From the NCBI RefSeq assembly GCF_001598555.1, contig NZ_BCZE01000076.1:1-34809 (forward strand): 34,809 nucleotides of DNA, in the 5' to 3' direction. Made by a program: the position numbers and the translations under genes. The stretch comes from Novosphingobium rosa NBRC 15208. Lineage in GTDB: Bacteria; Pseudomonadota; Alphaproteobacteria; Sphingomonadales; Sphingomonadaceae. The notes under the pieces are model-generated. The model saw only the letters and a list, made by a program, of their open reading frames with translations, was not told the DNA's origin and ran no database searches. Numbering within the stretch: position 1 is the first letter of the stretch; the number at the start of each line of letters is the position of its first letter. Positions 25,046 through 32,961 of this stretch are shown here, one piece after another.

Positions 25046-25341
25046 TTCGGGTCACCGTCGGCCAGAAGGCCACGTTCCATGAGGATTGTCCTTGCTTCCT
25101 TCAGCCCCTGTTCCAACACCTCAGGGATTTCTGTCCCCACATAGGTCGCCAGGATCGACAGGATCTGTATCGAGGTTCCAAGCATGTCATCGCATGACGC
25201 GCCTGCTTGTCGCTGCTCGTCATCGACAGCCTGGATCAGGAGATCACGGCAGTAGAGTGAAAGAGGCACACCAGCATCATCAGCTTGTTTGATGAGCAGA
25301 TCAAAAATCGCCTGATCAAGGCGAATATCGATTTTATGCAT
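25042..25341 (-). CDS. ribbon-helix-helix-like small protein upstream of AlpA
   Basis: A 99-residue product starting at ATG 25341 with AAGGAG ten bases upstream. Longer in-frame extensions to 25608 lack a ribosome site and run across palindromic operator-like DNA. The N-terminus MHKIDIRLDQAIFDLLIKQA followed by SLYCRDLLIQAV has the beta strand plus two helices of an RHH DNA-binding fold. The C-terminal half is helical (LATYVGTEIPEVLEQGLKEA) and may dimerise. Its stop codon overlaps the AlpA start. It could be an autorepressor acting at the repeats near 25518-25638 or a mobilisation accessory protein. Confidence 0.65.
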   Translation of the reverse strand: MHKIDIRLDQAIFDLLIKQADDAGVPLSLYCRDLLIQAVDDEQRQAGASCDDMLGTSIQILSILATYVGTEIPEVLEQGLKEARTILMERGLLADGDPK

Positions 25342-25940
25342 AATACAGAAGCTCCTTGAAAAGAGCCTCCGACAGGTTGGTGAAGCAACAGAACCGTAAC
25401 CGACCCAGCTCGTCTTTTCAAGCGGGTTAGTTGCCCTGATCTCGGTCGAGAGATGACCTCGAGGAACCCGAAAATCGACACAAGAGCAAGCCATCTGCGG
25501 TGGCCGTGATTTTCTTGCTTGTGATGCAGGCCTCACAAGGGAAAGGTCTCTATTTTCATATACATGAAAAAGCGGCACCCATCTTGTGATGCGTGCCTCA
25601 CAGGCCAACTACAAATTTGTGTGGCACGCATCACACGGTTAATTCATTGAAGTAGCATCATTATATCGCACAGCACCCGTGCGTACGGTGCATTACAACT
25701 TACGCCCCTTCCGGCGTGCGTCAGGCCCTCCGCATGAGCTTGCGAATGCGCCCGATCAATTGACGAAGCGGGAGGCAACCCGCTGACCTTTCAGCTAGAT
25801 CAAATCAGGTTTGAACGGCAGTCATGCCGTCACCTTGGAACCCTGGAGCTACCCAGAAGCACCATGCCCCCGGAAGCCTCAATGTGCCCCAAGCATCACG
25901 CCGAGATCGGCCCGGGCTCAACCATTTTCGAGAAGGCAGG
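25342..25940. promoter_or_regulatory. 599-bp non-coding region with operator-like sites and hairpins
   Basis: This is the upstream region of both the leftward RHH-AlpA pair and the rightward DUF6998-like gene. Besides the three palindromic sites annotated separately, it has an AGCGGG-AGGCAA-CCCGCT hairpin near 25768-25785, an ACGCC...GGCGT stem near 25703-25718, and a GCAC...GTGC imperfect palindrome near 25672-25690. No protein-coding gene is supported. Confidence 0.5.
25518..25638. promoter_or_regulatory. three TGTGA-N8-TCACA-type operator-like sites
   Basis: Site 1 is at 25518-25539 (arms CTTGTGA and TCACAAG, seven base pairs). Site 2 is at 25584-25603 (TTGTGATGCGTGCCTCACAG). Site 3 is at 25617-25638 in the opposite orientation (TGTGTGGCACGCATCACACG). 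The eight-base core TGCGTGCC is shared by sites 2 and 3. Their centres are about 65 and 34 bases apart. They lie 180-300 bases upstream of the RHH start and look like binding sites for a dimeric repressor. Confidence 0.65.
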
Positions 25941-26455
25941 ATGACAAAGATGCACACCTTTCCCCTACCTCCTGCGATCGCCCACTTGCTCGAAGCCAGG
26001 AACAAGGTGCGTAGCCATTATGAAGAAATCCTTCGGGCGCAAGGCAGTCAGGTCGAGCTGAAATTCACCCTCGCGGCAACCTGGTGGGCGACATCGGCGA
26101 AGCCATTGCGGCAGAGCTTTTTGGCGTCAGGCTAGTTGAAACGAAATCGACCGAGGGGATCGATGGCTATGCCAGGGATGGCCGGACGGTTCAGGTAAAA
26201 GCGACCGGAACGAAGCGTGGCCCAGCCTTCCGCCAGACTGAAACGCGGGCCCATCACCTGCTCTTCTTCTGCCTCGATTTCGAAGCGACCACCGGCTCCG
26301 TCGCCTACAATGGACCGGAGCATTACGTCACGGATTTCCTGCCCGAGGCGTTTTCCGGCCAGCGCGTGGTAAGCCGTGCTCAGATCGCCCAGGCGACCCA
26401 GCAAGTCAAAGAAGGTGAGCCGTTACCACTCCTTGAGGTCGTCCGAAATCTTTGA
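25941..26455 (+). pseudogene. DUF6998-like protein gene with a single-base frameshift
   Basis: The reading frame begins at ATG 25941 with AAGGCAGG just upstream (MTKMHTFPLPPAIAHLLEAR) and runs well to about 26072 (QGSQVELKFTL). Homology-like sequence then continues only in the next frame: GNLVGDIGEAIAAELFG, STEGIDGYARDGRTVQVKAT, RAHHLLFFCLDFEATTGS, ending VVRNL at 26455. Between CTC (26070-26072) and GGC (26075-26077) only two bases remain, consistent with loss of one base. The joined product would be about 171 residues. The KSTEGIDG/VQVKAT stretch resembles a PD-(D/E)xK-type core, so a nuclease-like fold is possible. A sequencing error would restore the gene. Confidence 0.7.
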
Positions 26456-26554
26456 ACGCCCTTCGTCGCTCATAGTGAAAGGATCGCATCCAATTTCAGA
26501 TGGTTGCTCAACCTGACCTGCTCAACTGGAACCGCCAAACAGGTTAGCCTCACG

Positions 26555-27151
26555 TCAGGCCAGATCATTATCAATCAGCGCAAAGCCTGTGGTCATGCGC
26601 ACCTTGGCCAGAAGCCCCCGGAGGAGTGAGCATATTTCATCAGGCTCAAATCCGGGATCGTCCGGATGGCCGTATTGGAATTTGCTGTGCGCGTTCCATC
26701 GCCAGTATGGGGTCAAGACGGCGGCAAGGCGAGCCATTCGACGGCAGTGATGATTTAGCCCTGTGGCGTTGGCATAGGCCAGTGAATGGGCTACCAAATA
26801 TCCTATTCGGGCAGCGCACCAACTGTCCGGAACGCCAGCCTTCAAAATGTGTGCTGAGAGCGCAAATTGGGCAGTCATCCCCGCACTGTAGTAAAGATGG
26901 CTGATCCTGTCCCTTGGCCAGAAATCACGGACGGGATAGAACATCTCGGCAGTTTTATACCGGTGTTTTGCGAGGTCATCCCCGTCCGCCGTCGGGCGCA
27001 AGTTCATGGGCGGATCTCCCAGCCTTTCGAACAGGTCCGCTAACGACACATTTTTCGTTATGGCTGTGGCGAGTTGCCGCCGATCATAAGGTTTGTGCGT
27101 CACCCATTTGAGAAAGCTTCCAGATCGGTGTGGGAAGGCGTCATTCTCCAT
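26555..27151 (-). CDS. hypothetical protein, paralogue 1 of a tandem pair
   Basis: The family is not recognised. The 198-residue product is read from ATG 27151, preceded closely by AGAGGTG; a GTG two codons earlier is possible. The conserved core is DRISHLYYSAGMTAQFALSA, then GVPDSWCAARIGYLVAHSL, then YANATGLNHHCRRMARLAAV and LTPYWRWN. The same pattern recurs in the gene at 27359-27991, so the two arose by duplication. The core is predicted helical, with conserved Cys, His and Trp residues, but I see no known catalytic signature. It lies in lower-GC accessory DNA. Confidence 0.65.
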   Translation of the reverse strand: MENDAFPHRSGSFLKWVTHKPYDRRQLATAITKNVSLADLFERLGDPPMNLRPTADGDDLAKHRYKTAEMFYPVRDFWPRDRISHLYYSAGMTAQFALSAHILKAGVPDSWCAARIGYLVAHSLAYANATGLNHHCRRMARLAAVLTPYWRWNAHSKFQYGHPDDPGFEPDEICSLLRGLLAKVRMTTGFALIDNDLA

Positions 27152-27358
27152 AAGCACCTCTGTTGCGCATCTGCGCTGAGAAAAGATGTGACTGTGCCCG
27201 CCATGCGATCATGGCTGAAAAGAGCTTGTTCACGGTGTCTCGGTGGTTTGCGTCTGGGGCGCAGCGCCTCCGGCGCCAGGACAACGCCAGCGCCCGGTGG
27301 AGGAAAAAGGAGTGGAACCTTGCTGCCGCCAGCGGGGGACGCACAACACAGAGACAGG

Positions 27359-27991
27359 CTATTTTTGCGCAATCTCCGGCCCCCATCGATCCGGGTCATT
27401 CCAAAATTTCTGGGGTATGGCATGGCCAGTCACATCACTGATCCGCATCAGCAACGCTCTCAACAAGGACCGGATTTCCTCAGGGGTGAAACCACCATCC
27501 TTGGGCACACCACGCGACGCAATCGACATGGTATTCCATTTCCAATAGGGGTTCAGCACCATCGCCAAATGGCCCATATTCGGGCAATTGTGGCTGAGGC
27601 CGGTCGCGTTTGCATATTTTAGCGACTGGGCGATCTTGTACCCTATATGGGCAGCACACCAGCGATCCGGAAAGCCGACATCAAGCAAGTGGGATGACAA
27701 GGCCAACTGGGCTGTGATGCCTGCCTTATAGAAGGTGTCCGTAACCCCCGCGATCTCGGTCGCACGACGGGACGGGAAGAATTCCAGTGCCGTATGAAAG
27801 CGGCATTCGCTAAGTTCACGCCCCTCCCTGGAGCGTATCAGCTTCAGCGGCTGGTGCCCGGAATGTACAGCCAGTTCTTCAAGTTCATCATCATTGGGTG
27901 ATGACGATTCCGTTATGAACGCCGGCGGCGGTCGACGCCTTTTCGCTCGCCGCTTTGGCGTGGGATTCGACGTGGGGGCAGGCTCAACCAT
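27359..27991 (-). CDS. hypothetical protein, paralogue 2 of a tandem pair
   Basis: A 210-residue product from ATG 27991 with GGAGG five bases upstream. A basic Pro-rich lead (NPTPKRRAKRRRPPP) and an acidic linker precede the shared core: TFYKAGITAQLALSSHLLDV, GFPDRWCAAHIGYKIAQSL, YANATGLSHNCPNMGHLAMV, LNPYWKWN, and FTPEEIRSLLRALLMRISDV. It is roughly half identical to paralogue 1 over that core by eye. The ribosome-site regions of both genes are also similar (CACCTC...TTGCGCAT versus CACCTCCGTTCCGCAT on the plus strand), so the duplication included the leader. The function is unknown. A 207-bp gap without a gene separates the two. Confidence 0.68.
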   Translation of the reverse strand: MVEPAPTSNPTPKRRAKRRRPPPAFITESSSPNDDELEELAVHSGHQPLKLIRSREGRELSECRFHTALEFFPSRRATEIAGVTDTFYKAGITAQLALSSHLLDVGFPDRWCAAHIGYKIAQSLKYANATGLSHNCPNMGHLAMVLNPYWKWNTMSIASRGVPKDGGFTPEEIRSLLRALLMRISDVTGHAIPQKFWNDPDRWGPEIAQK

Positions 27992-28369
27992 ATGCACCTC
28001 CGTTCCGCATCATCGCGGGTTGGCGGAAGCGAGGGACTGATGCGGTGAAAAGGTCCCGTAACTCCCGCGCGCTGAGCGCGGGAGGTGCCGGGGCTGGTAA
28101 CACGTCGAGACATGCGCCGCTGCCTTTAGCACCGAGGTACCTGGACATGCGCAACGCCACCCCGGGCAACGGAAGTCGCCCAGGAATCGCTTTCTCGACG
28201 GGATTACCAGTCCCGGCGCTGCCCTTTGCGCAACGCCCGAGAAGCATAGCAGCAACCCGACAAATCTCCAAATCACCGTAGGGATTGGAATAAAATCAGG
28301 GCGCAGCCACCGAACGGCGTGCTAGGATTTGGGACGCGATGGAGATCATTGGCGAGCACAGAGGGACCA
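27992..28369. other. 378-bp gap with one strong hairpin
   Basis: No gene is supported between paralogue 2 and the DUF6429 gene. A perfect CTCCCGCGC/GCGCGGGAG stem with a five-base loop lies at 28062-28084, about 70 bases upstream of the paralogue 2 start. It may be an operator or part of its leader. The rest is presumably the two divergent promoters. Confidence 0.45.
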
Positions 28370-28672
28370 ATGAACAGGCCCGAGATCGACCCTGATCTGA
28401 TTGATGAAGCGGTGTTGGCTTTGATGCACCTCACGCTGCACGATGACGGCAGCCCCACACCCATATGGCGCGCCTGGAAGTCCTTTGATTGGAGTGCCCT
28501 TGCGAGGCTCCACCACAAAGGCCTGATCCTTGATCCGGTGGGCAAGGCCAGGTCGCTTATCCTGACCGAGGAGGGACAGCGCCTTAGCGAAGAGGCATTC
28601 TATCGGCTGTTTTCCAGCCGGGAGCCTCACCTCGAAACGGGTGACGATGGCGGGCAAGAAAAGGCCCCTTGA
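28370..28672 (+). CDS. DUF6429-family protein
   Basis: A 100-residue protein starting at ATG 28370 with GAGGGA upstream. It has the family's characteristic order: DPDLIDEAVLALMHLTLHDD, RAWKSFDWSALARLHHKGL, and LDPVGKARSLILTEEGQRLS, ending FYRLF plus a variable acidic tail. The family is common on mobile elements of alphaproteobacteria. The layout resembles a small winged-helix fold, but no function is established. Its stop codon lies inside the hairpin at 28663-28689 that terminates the opposing operon. Confidence 0.8.
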   Translation: MNRPEIDPDLIDEAVLALMHLTLHDDGSPTPIWRAWKSFDWSALARLHHKGLILDPVGKARSLILTEEGQRLSEEAFYRLFSSREPHLETGDDGGQEKAP

Positions 28673-28689
28673 GACTTGCTCAAGGGGCC
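28663..28689 (-). terminator. strong terminator of the leftward ArdC-to-sigma4 operon, overlapping the DUF6429 stop
   Basis: GGCCCCTTGAG pairs perfectly with CTCAAGGGGCC (11 base pairs, five-base loop). On the minus strand it is followed by TTTTCTTGCC, a usable T-run, and lies 45 bases past the sigma4-like stop. It can also act as a hairpin at the end of the DUF6429 message. Confidence 0.8.
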
Positions 28690-28734
28690 GAAGCTCGCGG
28701 CGAGAATAGGCAATGAAGGGCGTCCTCCCTCCCT

Positions 28735-28932
28735 TTATGGATCATCCAGCAGTCCCACCAGCTGCACGAGAGCTTCCGCCAGATGGGCTTGAACTTCCTT
28801 CTGAGATACCCCCAGCCGGAAAGCGATATCGGCATAATTCATGTCGTCCCTCGCCGATAAGAGATAGACAAGACGGAGCACCATCGGGAGCTGATCGAGC
28901 GCGGCAATCAGCCGCTCTGGATCGCGGTTCAT
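28735..28932 (-). CDS. sigma-70 region 4-like small protein
   Basis: A 65-residue protein that is little more than a sigma region 4 helix-turn-helix: LDQLPMVLRLVYLLSARDDM, NYADIAFRLGVSQKEVQAHL, AEALVQLVGLL. It lacks region 2, so it is not a sigma factor by itself. It could bind DNA, act as an anti-sigma or co-sigma factor, or be a regulator. The ATG at 28932 overlaps the TGA of the ParB-like gene, so the two are translationally coupled, and I infer a joint role in maintenance of the element. It is the last gene of the leftward operon. Confidence 0.75.
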   Translation of the reverse strand: MNRDPERLIAALDQLPMVLRLVYLLSARDDMNYADIAFRLGVSQKEVQAHLAEALVQLVGLLDDP

Positions 28933-30627
28933 GCCGCCTGCTCCAGGAATGGGAGGTCATCCTCATCTTTAGTCCCATCGTACTCGGCAAGGGCATCAGC
29001 AACTCTGGCAGCCTGATCAACCGTCCCGACACCGCCCCGCGCGGTATAAGCCGAAGGCGGGAACACCATCCAGCGCGGTACCCAGTCCTGCCGCTTCTCG
29101 CGCCCCTCCACTCCCTCAAGATGGTCACGGATGATGGACTTGAGGACTTTGCCCTTCTCCCCGGCATTGGCACCCGCGATGACTTCGCCCGCGACCTCCT
29201 CCACTATGGCCGCCAGCACGTCACGATCGCGCAGCACCTCGAAAAAGGCATCATCAGCCTGCCAATAGGGCGCCATGTCCATCCCGATATGCTGCCCGAC
29301 CGCTTCGACAATGGCACTGCCGCTCGCCAGCGTCTCGCCCATCACCACAGGAATGACGGAAAGCACCTCTTCATCCCCTAGCGCCAACAGCCGGGCAAAG
29401 ACCGCAACCAGATTGCTCCCATACCCCTTGGCACTCAGCGCCCCGCCCGTCACCGTAGGTTCCTCCGCCGAGAAACCCAACAAAGCCAGAACCCTGCGCC
29501 GCGCGACATCGAAATCAGCCTCGCCCCGGCTGTTCTCCACGCTCTCGCGGATGCCGTCATGGCGCGTCGTCTGGGGCTCCACCCTGACAGACCACAGCGG
29601 CGATCCGGCAATGGCATGCGCCACCATCAACCGCAGGGCCACGCCTGCATGCCCGACCAATGCAGCCCGCAAGGCGGCATGGCGATGCAGGTCGATGTAG
29701 TTTTGCATCGTGCCGGTGATCTCCGGGCGAGCGGGCTTTTCCTCGGTCGAGGCAGGCTCGCCCCGCTCGATGCGGCGGGCTTCCGTCGTGGTGATGTAGC
29801 CTTCATGAAAGACCACCTCCCCATCCCGGTGCAGATCGATATAGACGCGCCCGCCTTTGCGCTTGGGGGCCTTCTCATGCTCCCAATGGTGGAAATGCTC
29901 TGATGTCGGCACGATGACCACATCACCCCATCCAGCTTCGAGATAGGCTTGACGGCGAGTTTCGATGGCCCCGTTCTGCGCTGCCCAGAAGGTCTCGCCA
30001 TCAGCGAAATAGCGATCCTCCCCGAAGAGATCGGCAATGATCCCGACCATGCCCTCGGTGTCGAACAGGGCGTGCTTGACCGGAATTGACTGTCCACCCA
30101 GGAGCCAGGCCTTGAGGTGATGGCCGCAAGGCGCATGGCCTTGCGGATCATCGAACAGGGCCAGCCAGTCCCGCTGCCTGCTCTTGCTGGCCATGGTCAG
30201 ATGGCGAATCGTCGGACCATCGATCCTGTCCCGGCGGTAGAGGTCACGAATGCGAGGCAGGAGATTGCCCAGCGCTAGGATGCGCTTCACCCCGATCTCG
30301 GGCAGACCGAAGGTGATCGCAACCTCAGAGAGGCTGCGCCCCTCTTTCACCAGCCGGGTAAAGCTTTCCCAGCGGGTCACCTCATCGGGATCTTAGGTCA
30401 TACGTCAACTGTCCTCCGATGCATTTTTCTGGCGGATATCCGTCAGTTTTGCGGCTTGTTATCGAGTGACGCTGTCCTTCGAGGATCGGCGACTGACGGC
30501 ACGGCACGATTACCCCGCGCTGCCGCACGGTGGGCAGAATATCGGACACATCAGGTGCCTTTTTGGAAAAGCGCATGTTCGCCTTGCTGACAGACAGCTT
30601 GCCAAGATCGATAAAGTCGAGTTTCAT
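28929..30627 (-). pseudogene. ParB/RepB-like partition protein gene, internally disrupted
   Basis: A proper ParB N-terminus begins at ATG 30627 with GGAG upstream (MKLDFIDLGKLSVSKANMRF, then SKKAPDVSDILPTVRQRGVI). After GVIVPC near 30500 the sequence becomes unrelated and that frame ends at 30382. Family-like sequence resumes at about 30392 as DPDEVTRWESFTRLVKEGR in a different frame and continues 483 codons to 28929, through the helix-turn-helix (SLSEVAITFGLPEIGVKRIL) and a long C-terminal region. The missing piece is the catalytic/CTP-binding middle of the N-terminal domain (the GxRR segment), roughly 70 codons, replaced by about 110 unrelated bases. A truncated product could start at GTG 30380. 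The gene is probably dead or keeps only its DNA-binding part. Confidence 0.75.
30382..30509. other. foreign filler inside the ParB-like gene
   Basis: About 110-125 bases separate the two recognisable ParB parts. They show an imperfect 18-bp palindrome CTGGCGGATATCCGTCAG (about 30432-30449) and no gene. This could be a deletion scar or a remnant left by an excised element. Confidence 0.4.
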
Positions 30628-30648
30628 CAGCGTTACTCCAAGCGAGTG

Positions 30649-30713
30649 CCGGTCCGTTCTGACCTTCCACGATCGACGGACCGGTTTTCAGATGGGCGGG
30701 AGAACGCCCGCCC
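30649..30713. terminator. two hairpins between the DUF2958 3' part and the ParB-like gene
   Basis: CCGGTCCGT (30649-30657) pairs with ACGGACCGG (30676-30684), which is followed on the plus strand by TTTT. A second stem, GGGCGGG/CCCGCCC with a six-base loop, lies at 30694-30713. Both lie in the 105-bp intergenic gap of the leftward operon. They may attenuate transcription or act as processing sites; no strong T-run follows on the minus strand. Confidence 0.4.
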
Positions 30714-30732
30714 GCGCTTCTCGCGGTTGACC

Positions 30733-30964
30733 TCAGTGGGGCCGCGAAACAGGGGATGCGTCCAATCGGCGCAAAGCGATCTCTGCCTGAGCAATCGAGC
30801 CCAACTGGTGAGCCGTCTCCGTCCAGACCGACAGGGGATGGGGTGTCGAGAAATAGAGATCGCGCTCGATCTGCAGGCCAAAAGGCAGGCGTACCGATCC
30901 GATCTCATGCAGGCTGAAGGAACCGAGTTCCGGGCAACCAAAACCCAGATCGGCAAGGCCAAAG
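30733..30964 (-). pseudogene. DUF2958 protein gene, 3' part (split by the RIT element)
   Basis: This is the C-terminal half of a DUF2958 protein: FGLADLGFGCPELGSFSLHE, SVRLPFGLQIERDLYFSTPH, PLSVWTETAHQLG, ending DASPVSRPH before the stop at 30733. It has no start of its own. The 5' part lies at 34321-34502, on the other side of the recombinase element. Joining the two at one copy of the CCAAAG repeat gives an uninterrupted 135-residue protein, so the break is explained by insertion alone. Confidence 0.9.
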
Positions 30965-31045
30965 TATGTGGAGCACCGTGTTATGTTGAGCCGGGTCTTT
31001 CCGGTGCCGCATTGCGCGGCACCGGCGTTTGATTGCTTCACATAA
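30965..31045. repeat. left end of the RIT element
   Basis: Reading inward there are TATGTGGAGC (30965-30974), TTATGTTGAGC (30981-30991), a perfect CCGGTGCCGC/GCGGCACCGG hairpin with a five-base loop (31001-31025), and GCTTCACATAA (31035-31045), the inverse of the first motif, ending one base before the ritC stop. The motifs are probably recombinase binding halves and the hairpin may end the transcript. Confidence 0.75.
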
Positions 31046-32047
31046 TTATCGGCCATGGCTGGCCTCCAGCATCGCCAGCAGGCGATCAGAGACCCCGGTG
31101 AACGTGCCGCGCTTGATCTGCGGCGGAACGCCTGCATCGAGGATGTCGAGCTTTTCGCTTGGGTCGATCCGCAGATAGATCTCGGTGCTTGTCACGCTGC
31201 TGTGGCCAAGCCACAGCGCCACGCGCCGGATATCGCCGGTCGCCTCCAGGGTGTGGATGGCGCAGGTGTGTCGCAGGACGTGTGGCGTTACTCTTTTGCG
31301 CGCAAGGCTCGGGGCTGAACGTTGCGCTGTCCCGATGTGCACAGCGAGCCGATTGGCGAAGCCGTGACGGCTCATCGCCTCTCGGCGAGCATTGAGGAAC
31401 ACGGCATTGTCGGAGGTCGCGGGACGTATCCGGAGCCAGTCCCGCAAGACCGTTTGCGTCTCTTTCCACAGCGGCAACACACGCTCGCGGCGGCCCTTTC
31501 CGAGCACGTGGATGGTATCGATCGCGGGTCTGGTGACGTCGTCAAGCTGGAGCCCGGTCAACTCCGAGACGCGCAGGCCGCAGGCATAGGCTAGGTGCAG
31601 CATCGCCCGGTCGCGGATGCCGGATCGCGTGTGTCGATCCGGTGCATCGAGCACGGTCTGCAACTCGGCGCGCGTCAGATAATCGACCAGTGGTTCTTCG
31701 ACTCGCTTCGCGGGCAAGGCCTGCACCTGCGTGGCGACGTGGAGGCATGCAGGTGCCCGATATTCGAGGAAGCGGAAGAAGGACCGGATCGCTGCCAACC
31801 TCGCGTTGCGGGTGCGCGGCGTGTTTTGGCGGCCGGTCTCGATATGATCGAGGAAGGCGAGGATCATATCTGCGTTCAGTTGCTCGATCTCAAGCGCGCA
31901 AGGTCGGACGCGCAGCCGTTTTGCGGCAAAGCTGACCAGCAACTGGAAGCCATAGGCGTAGCTGTCGATCGTGTGGCGACTGGCGCCGCGATCACGTGGC
32001 AGATGCTCAAGCAGGAACGCGCTGAGGTGTGGTGCGAGGGCTGTCAT
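31046..32047 (-). CDS. ritC: tyrosine recombinase, third gene of the RIT element
   Basis: A 333-residue XerC-like integrase. The N-terminal SAM-like core-binding domain (about 1-100, with SRHTIDSYAYGFQLLVSFA and ARLAAIRSFFRFLEYR) precedes a catalytic domain with YACGLRVSELTGL (box I Arg), the beta-strand Lys region VLGKGRRERVLPL, THVLRHTCAIHTL (His-x-x-Arg-His), LGHSSVTSTEIYL (nucleophile Tyr about 296). All catalytic residues are present. Its ATG overlaps the stop of ritB (ATGA). In RIT elements the third gene is usually the most XerC/D-like, as here. The name follows transcription order. Confidence 0.92.
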   Translation of the reverse strand: MTALAPHLSAFLLEHLPRDRGASRHTIDSYAYGFQLLVSFAAKRLRVRPCALEIEQLNADMILAFLDHIETGRQNTPRTRNARLAAIRSFFRFLEYRAPACLHVATQVQALPAKRVEEPLVDYLTRAELQTVLDAPDRHTRSGIRDRAMLHLAYACGLRVSELTGLQLDDVTRPAIDTIHVLGKGRRERVLPLWKETQTVLRDWLRIRPATSDNAVFLNARREAMSRHGFANRLAVHIGTAQRSAPSLARKRVTPHVLRHTCAIHTLEATGDIRRVALWLGHSSVTSTEIYLRIDPSEKLDILDAGVPPQIKRGTFTGVSDRLLAMLEASHGR

Positions 32048-32961
32048 GCCGCACCGCCTTTCCGGAAGGCCTCGGTCGCCTGCGCGATCTGGCGGACCAG
32101 CACCGGGGTCGCTTCCAGATACCAGTAGGTGTCGGAGAGACAGGCGTGGCCGAGGTAGGTGCTAAGCGCGAGCATGTGGCGATTGATCGCTGCGCGATCA
32201 CCGCCACATTGTTCGAGTGAACGGATCGCGAAGCTGTGACGAAGATCATGCAACCGCGGGCCGCTCTCGCTCACCGGGCCGCGCAGGCCAAGCTGTCGCG
32301 CGAGCCGAATGAACGTTCGGCTCACCGTTGCGTGATCGGGAGGCTCACCCGTCGATAGCACGAAGATGTGCGGGCTTTGGCCGCCGATCCGACGCCTGAG
32401 CATCAGATAGTCGGCGAGCGCGCTCCGCGTGCTTTCATGGATCGGGACAAGCCGGCTCTTGTGGAACTTGGTCTCGCGGATCACCAGCCCGTCGGGCGTA
32501 ACATCGCCGTCGCACAGCGCTACCGCTTCGGACACGCGCAGTCCCGTCGCACCAAGCAGTCCGAACAGATGGTGATAGGTGTAGGGCGTGATCGATGCGA
32601 TCGGCGGGACTGATAGCGCGGCGTCCATGATCTGCGCGATGTCCGCCGTGCTCAGGATATGCGGACGAGGCCGTGGCCGCTTCCCCCTCCCGAACATGTC
32701 GCGCGGAGGTATCTCGTTGCGGTTATCTTCGGCGTGCATGGAGACCGCAAAGGCGCGTGCGACCCGCAGGCGCTCGCGCGATCCAAGACTCGATGGCGCT
32801 GCTGACGACCATTCGATGATCCGGCTCGCGAGCGTATGTTCGTCCCCGCGCTCATCGGCTAGCGCGGCATATTTGTTGAGCATTTGCGCCTGGTCGACGA
32901 AGCTGTAGCCAAGCCCCTGCTTGATCGCGACGTAGCGCTGGACATGGGCAGTCATCAGCAT
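32044..32961 (-). CDS. ritB: tyrosine recombinase, second gene of the RIT element
   Basis: A 305-residue integrase starting at ATG 32961, which has GGAGG six to seven bases upstream and overlaps the ritA stop; another ATG two codons on is possible. The catalytic domain shows LLGATGLRVSEAVAL, RETKFHKSRLVPIHEST (box with conserved Lys), LHDLRHSFAIRSLEQ, and LGHACLSDTYWYLEAT with the nucleophile Tyr. The N-terminal part (YVAIKQGLGYSFVDQAQMLN) is short and distinct from that of ritC. Overlapping starts and stops of all three genes imply stoichiometric production of a three-protein recombinase complex. Confidence 0.92.
   Translation of the reverse strand: MLMTAHVQRYVAIKQGLGYSFVDQAQMLNKYAALADERGDEHTLASRIIEWSSAAPSSLGSRERLRVARAFAVSMHAEDNRNEIPPRDMFGRGKRPRPRPHILSTADIAQIMDAALSVPPIASITPYTYHHLFGLLGATGLRVSEAVALCDGDVTPDGLVIRETKFHKSRLVPIHESTRSALADYLMLRRRIGGQSPHIFVLSTGEPPDHATVSRTFIRLARQLGLRGPVSESGPRLHDLRHSFAIRSLEQCGGDRAAINRHMLALSTYLGHACLSDTYWYLEATPVLVRQIAQATEAFRKGGAA

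Noticed and set aside
25342..25608. N-terminal extension of the RHH-like protein
   Set aside because: It runs across operator-like palindromes and has no ribosome site, whereas ATG 25341 has AAGGAG.
25518..25638. CRISPR-like array
   Set aside because: Only three units, one inverted, spacings unequal and the units palindromic; this fits operator sites rather than a CRISPR array.
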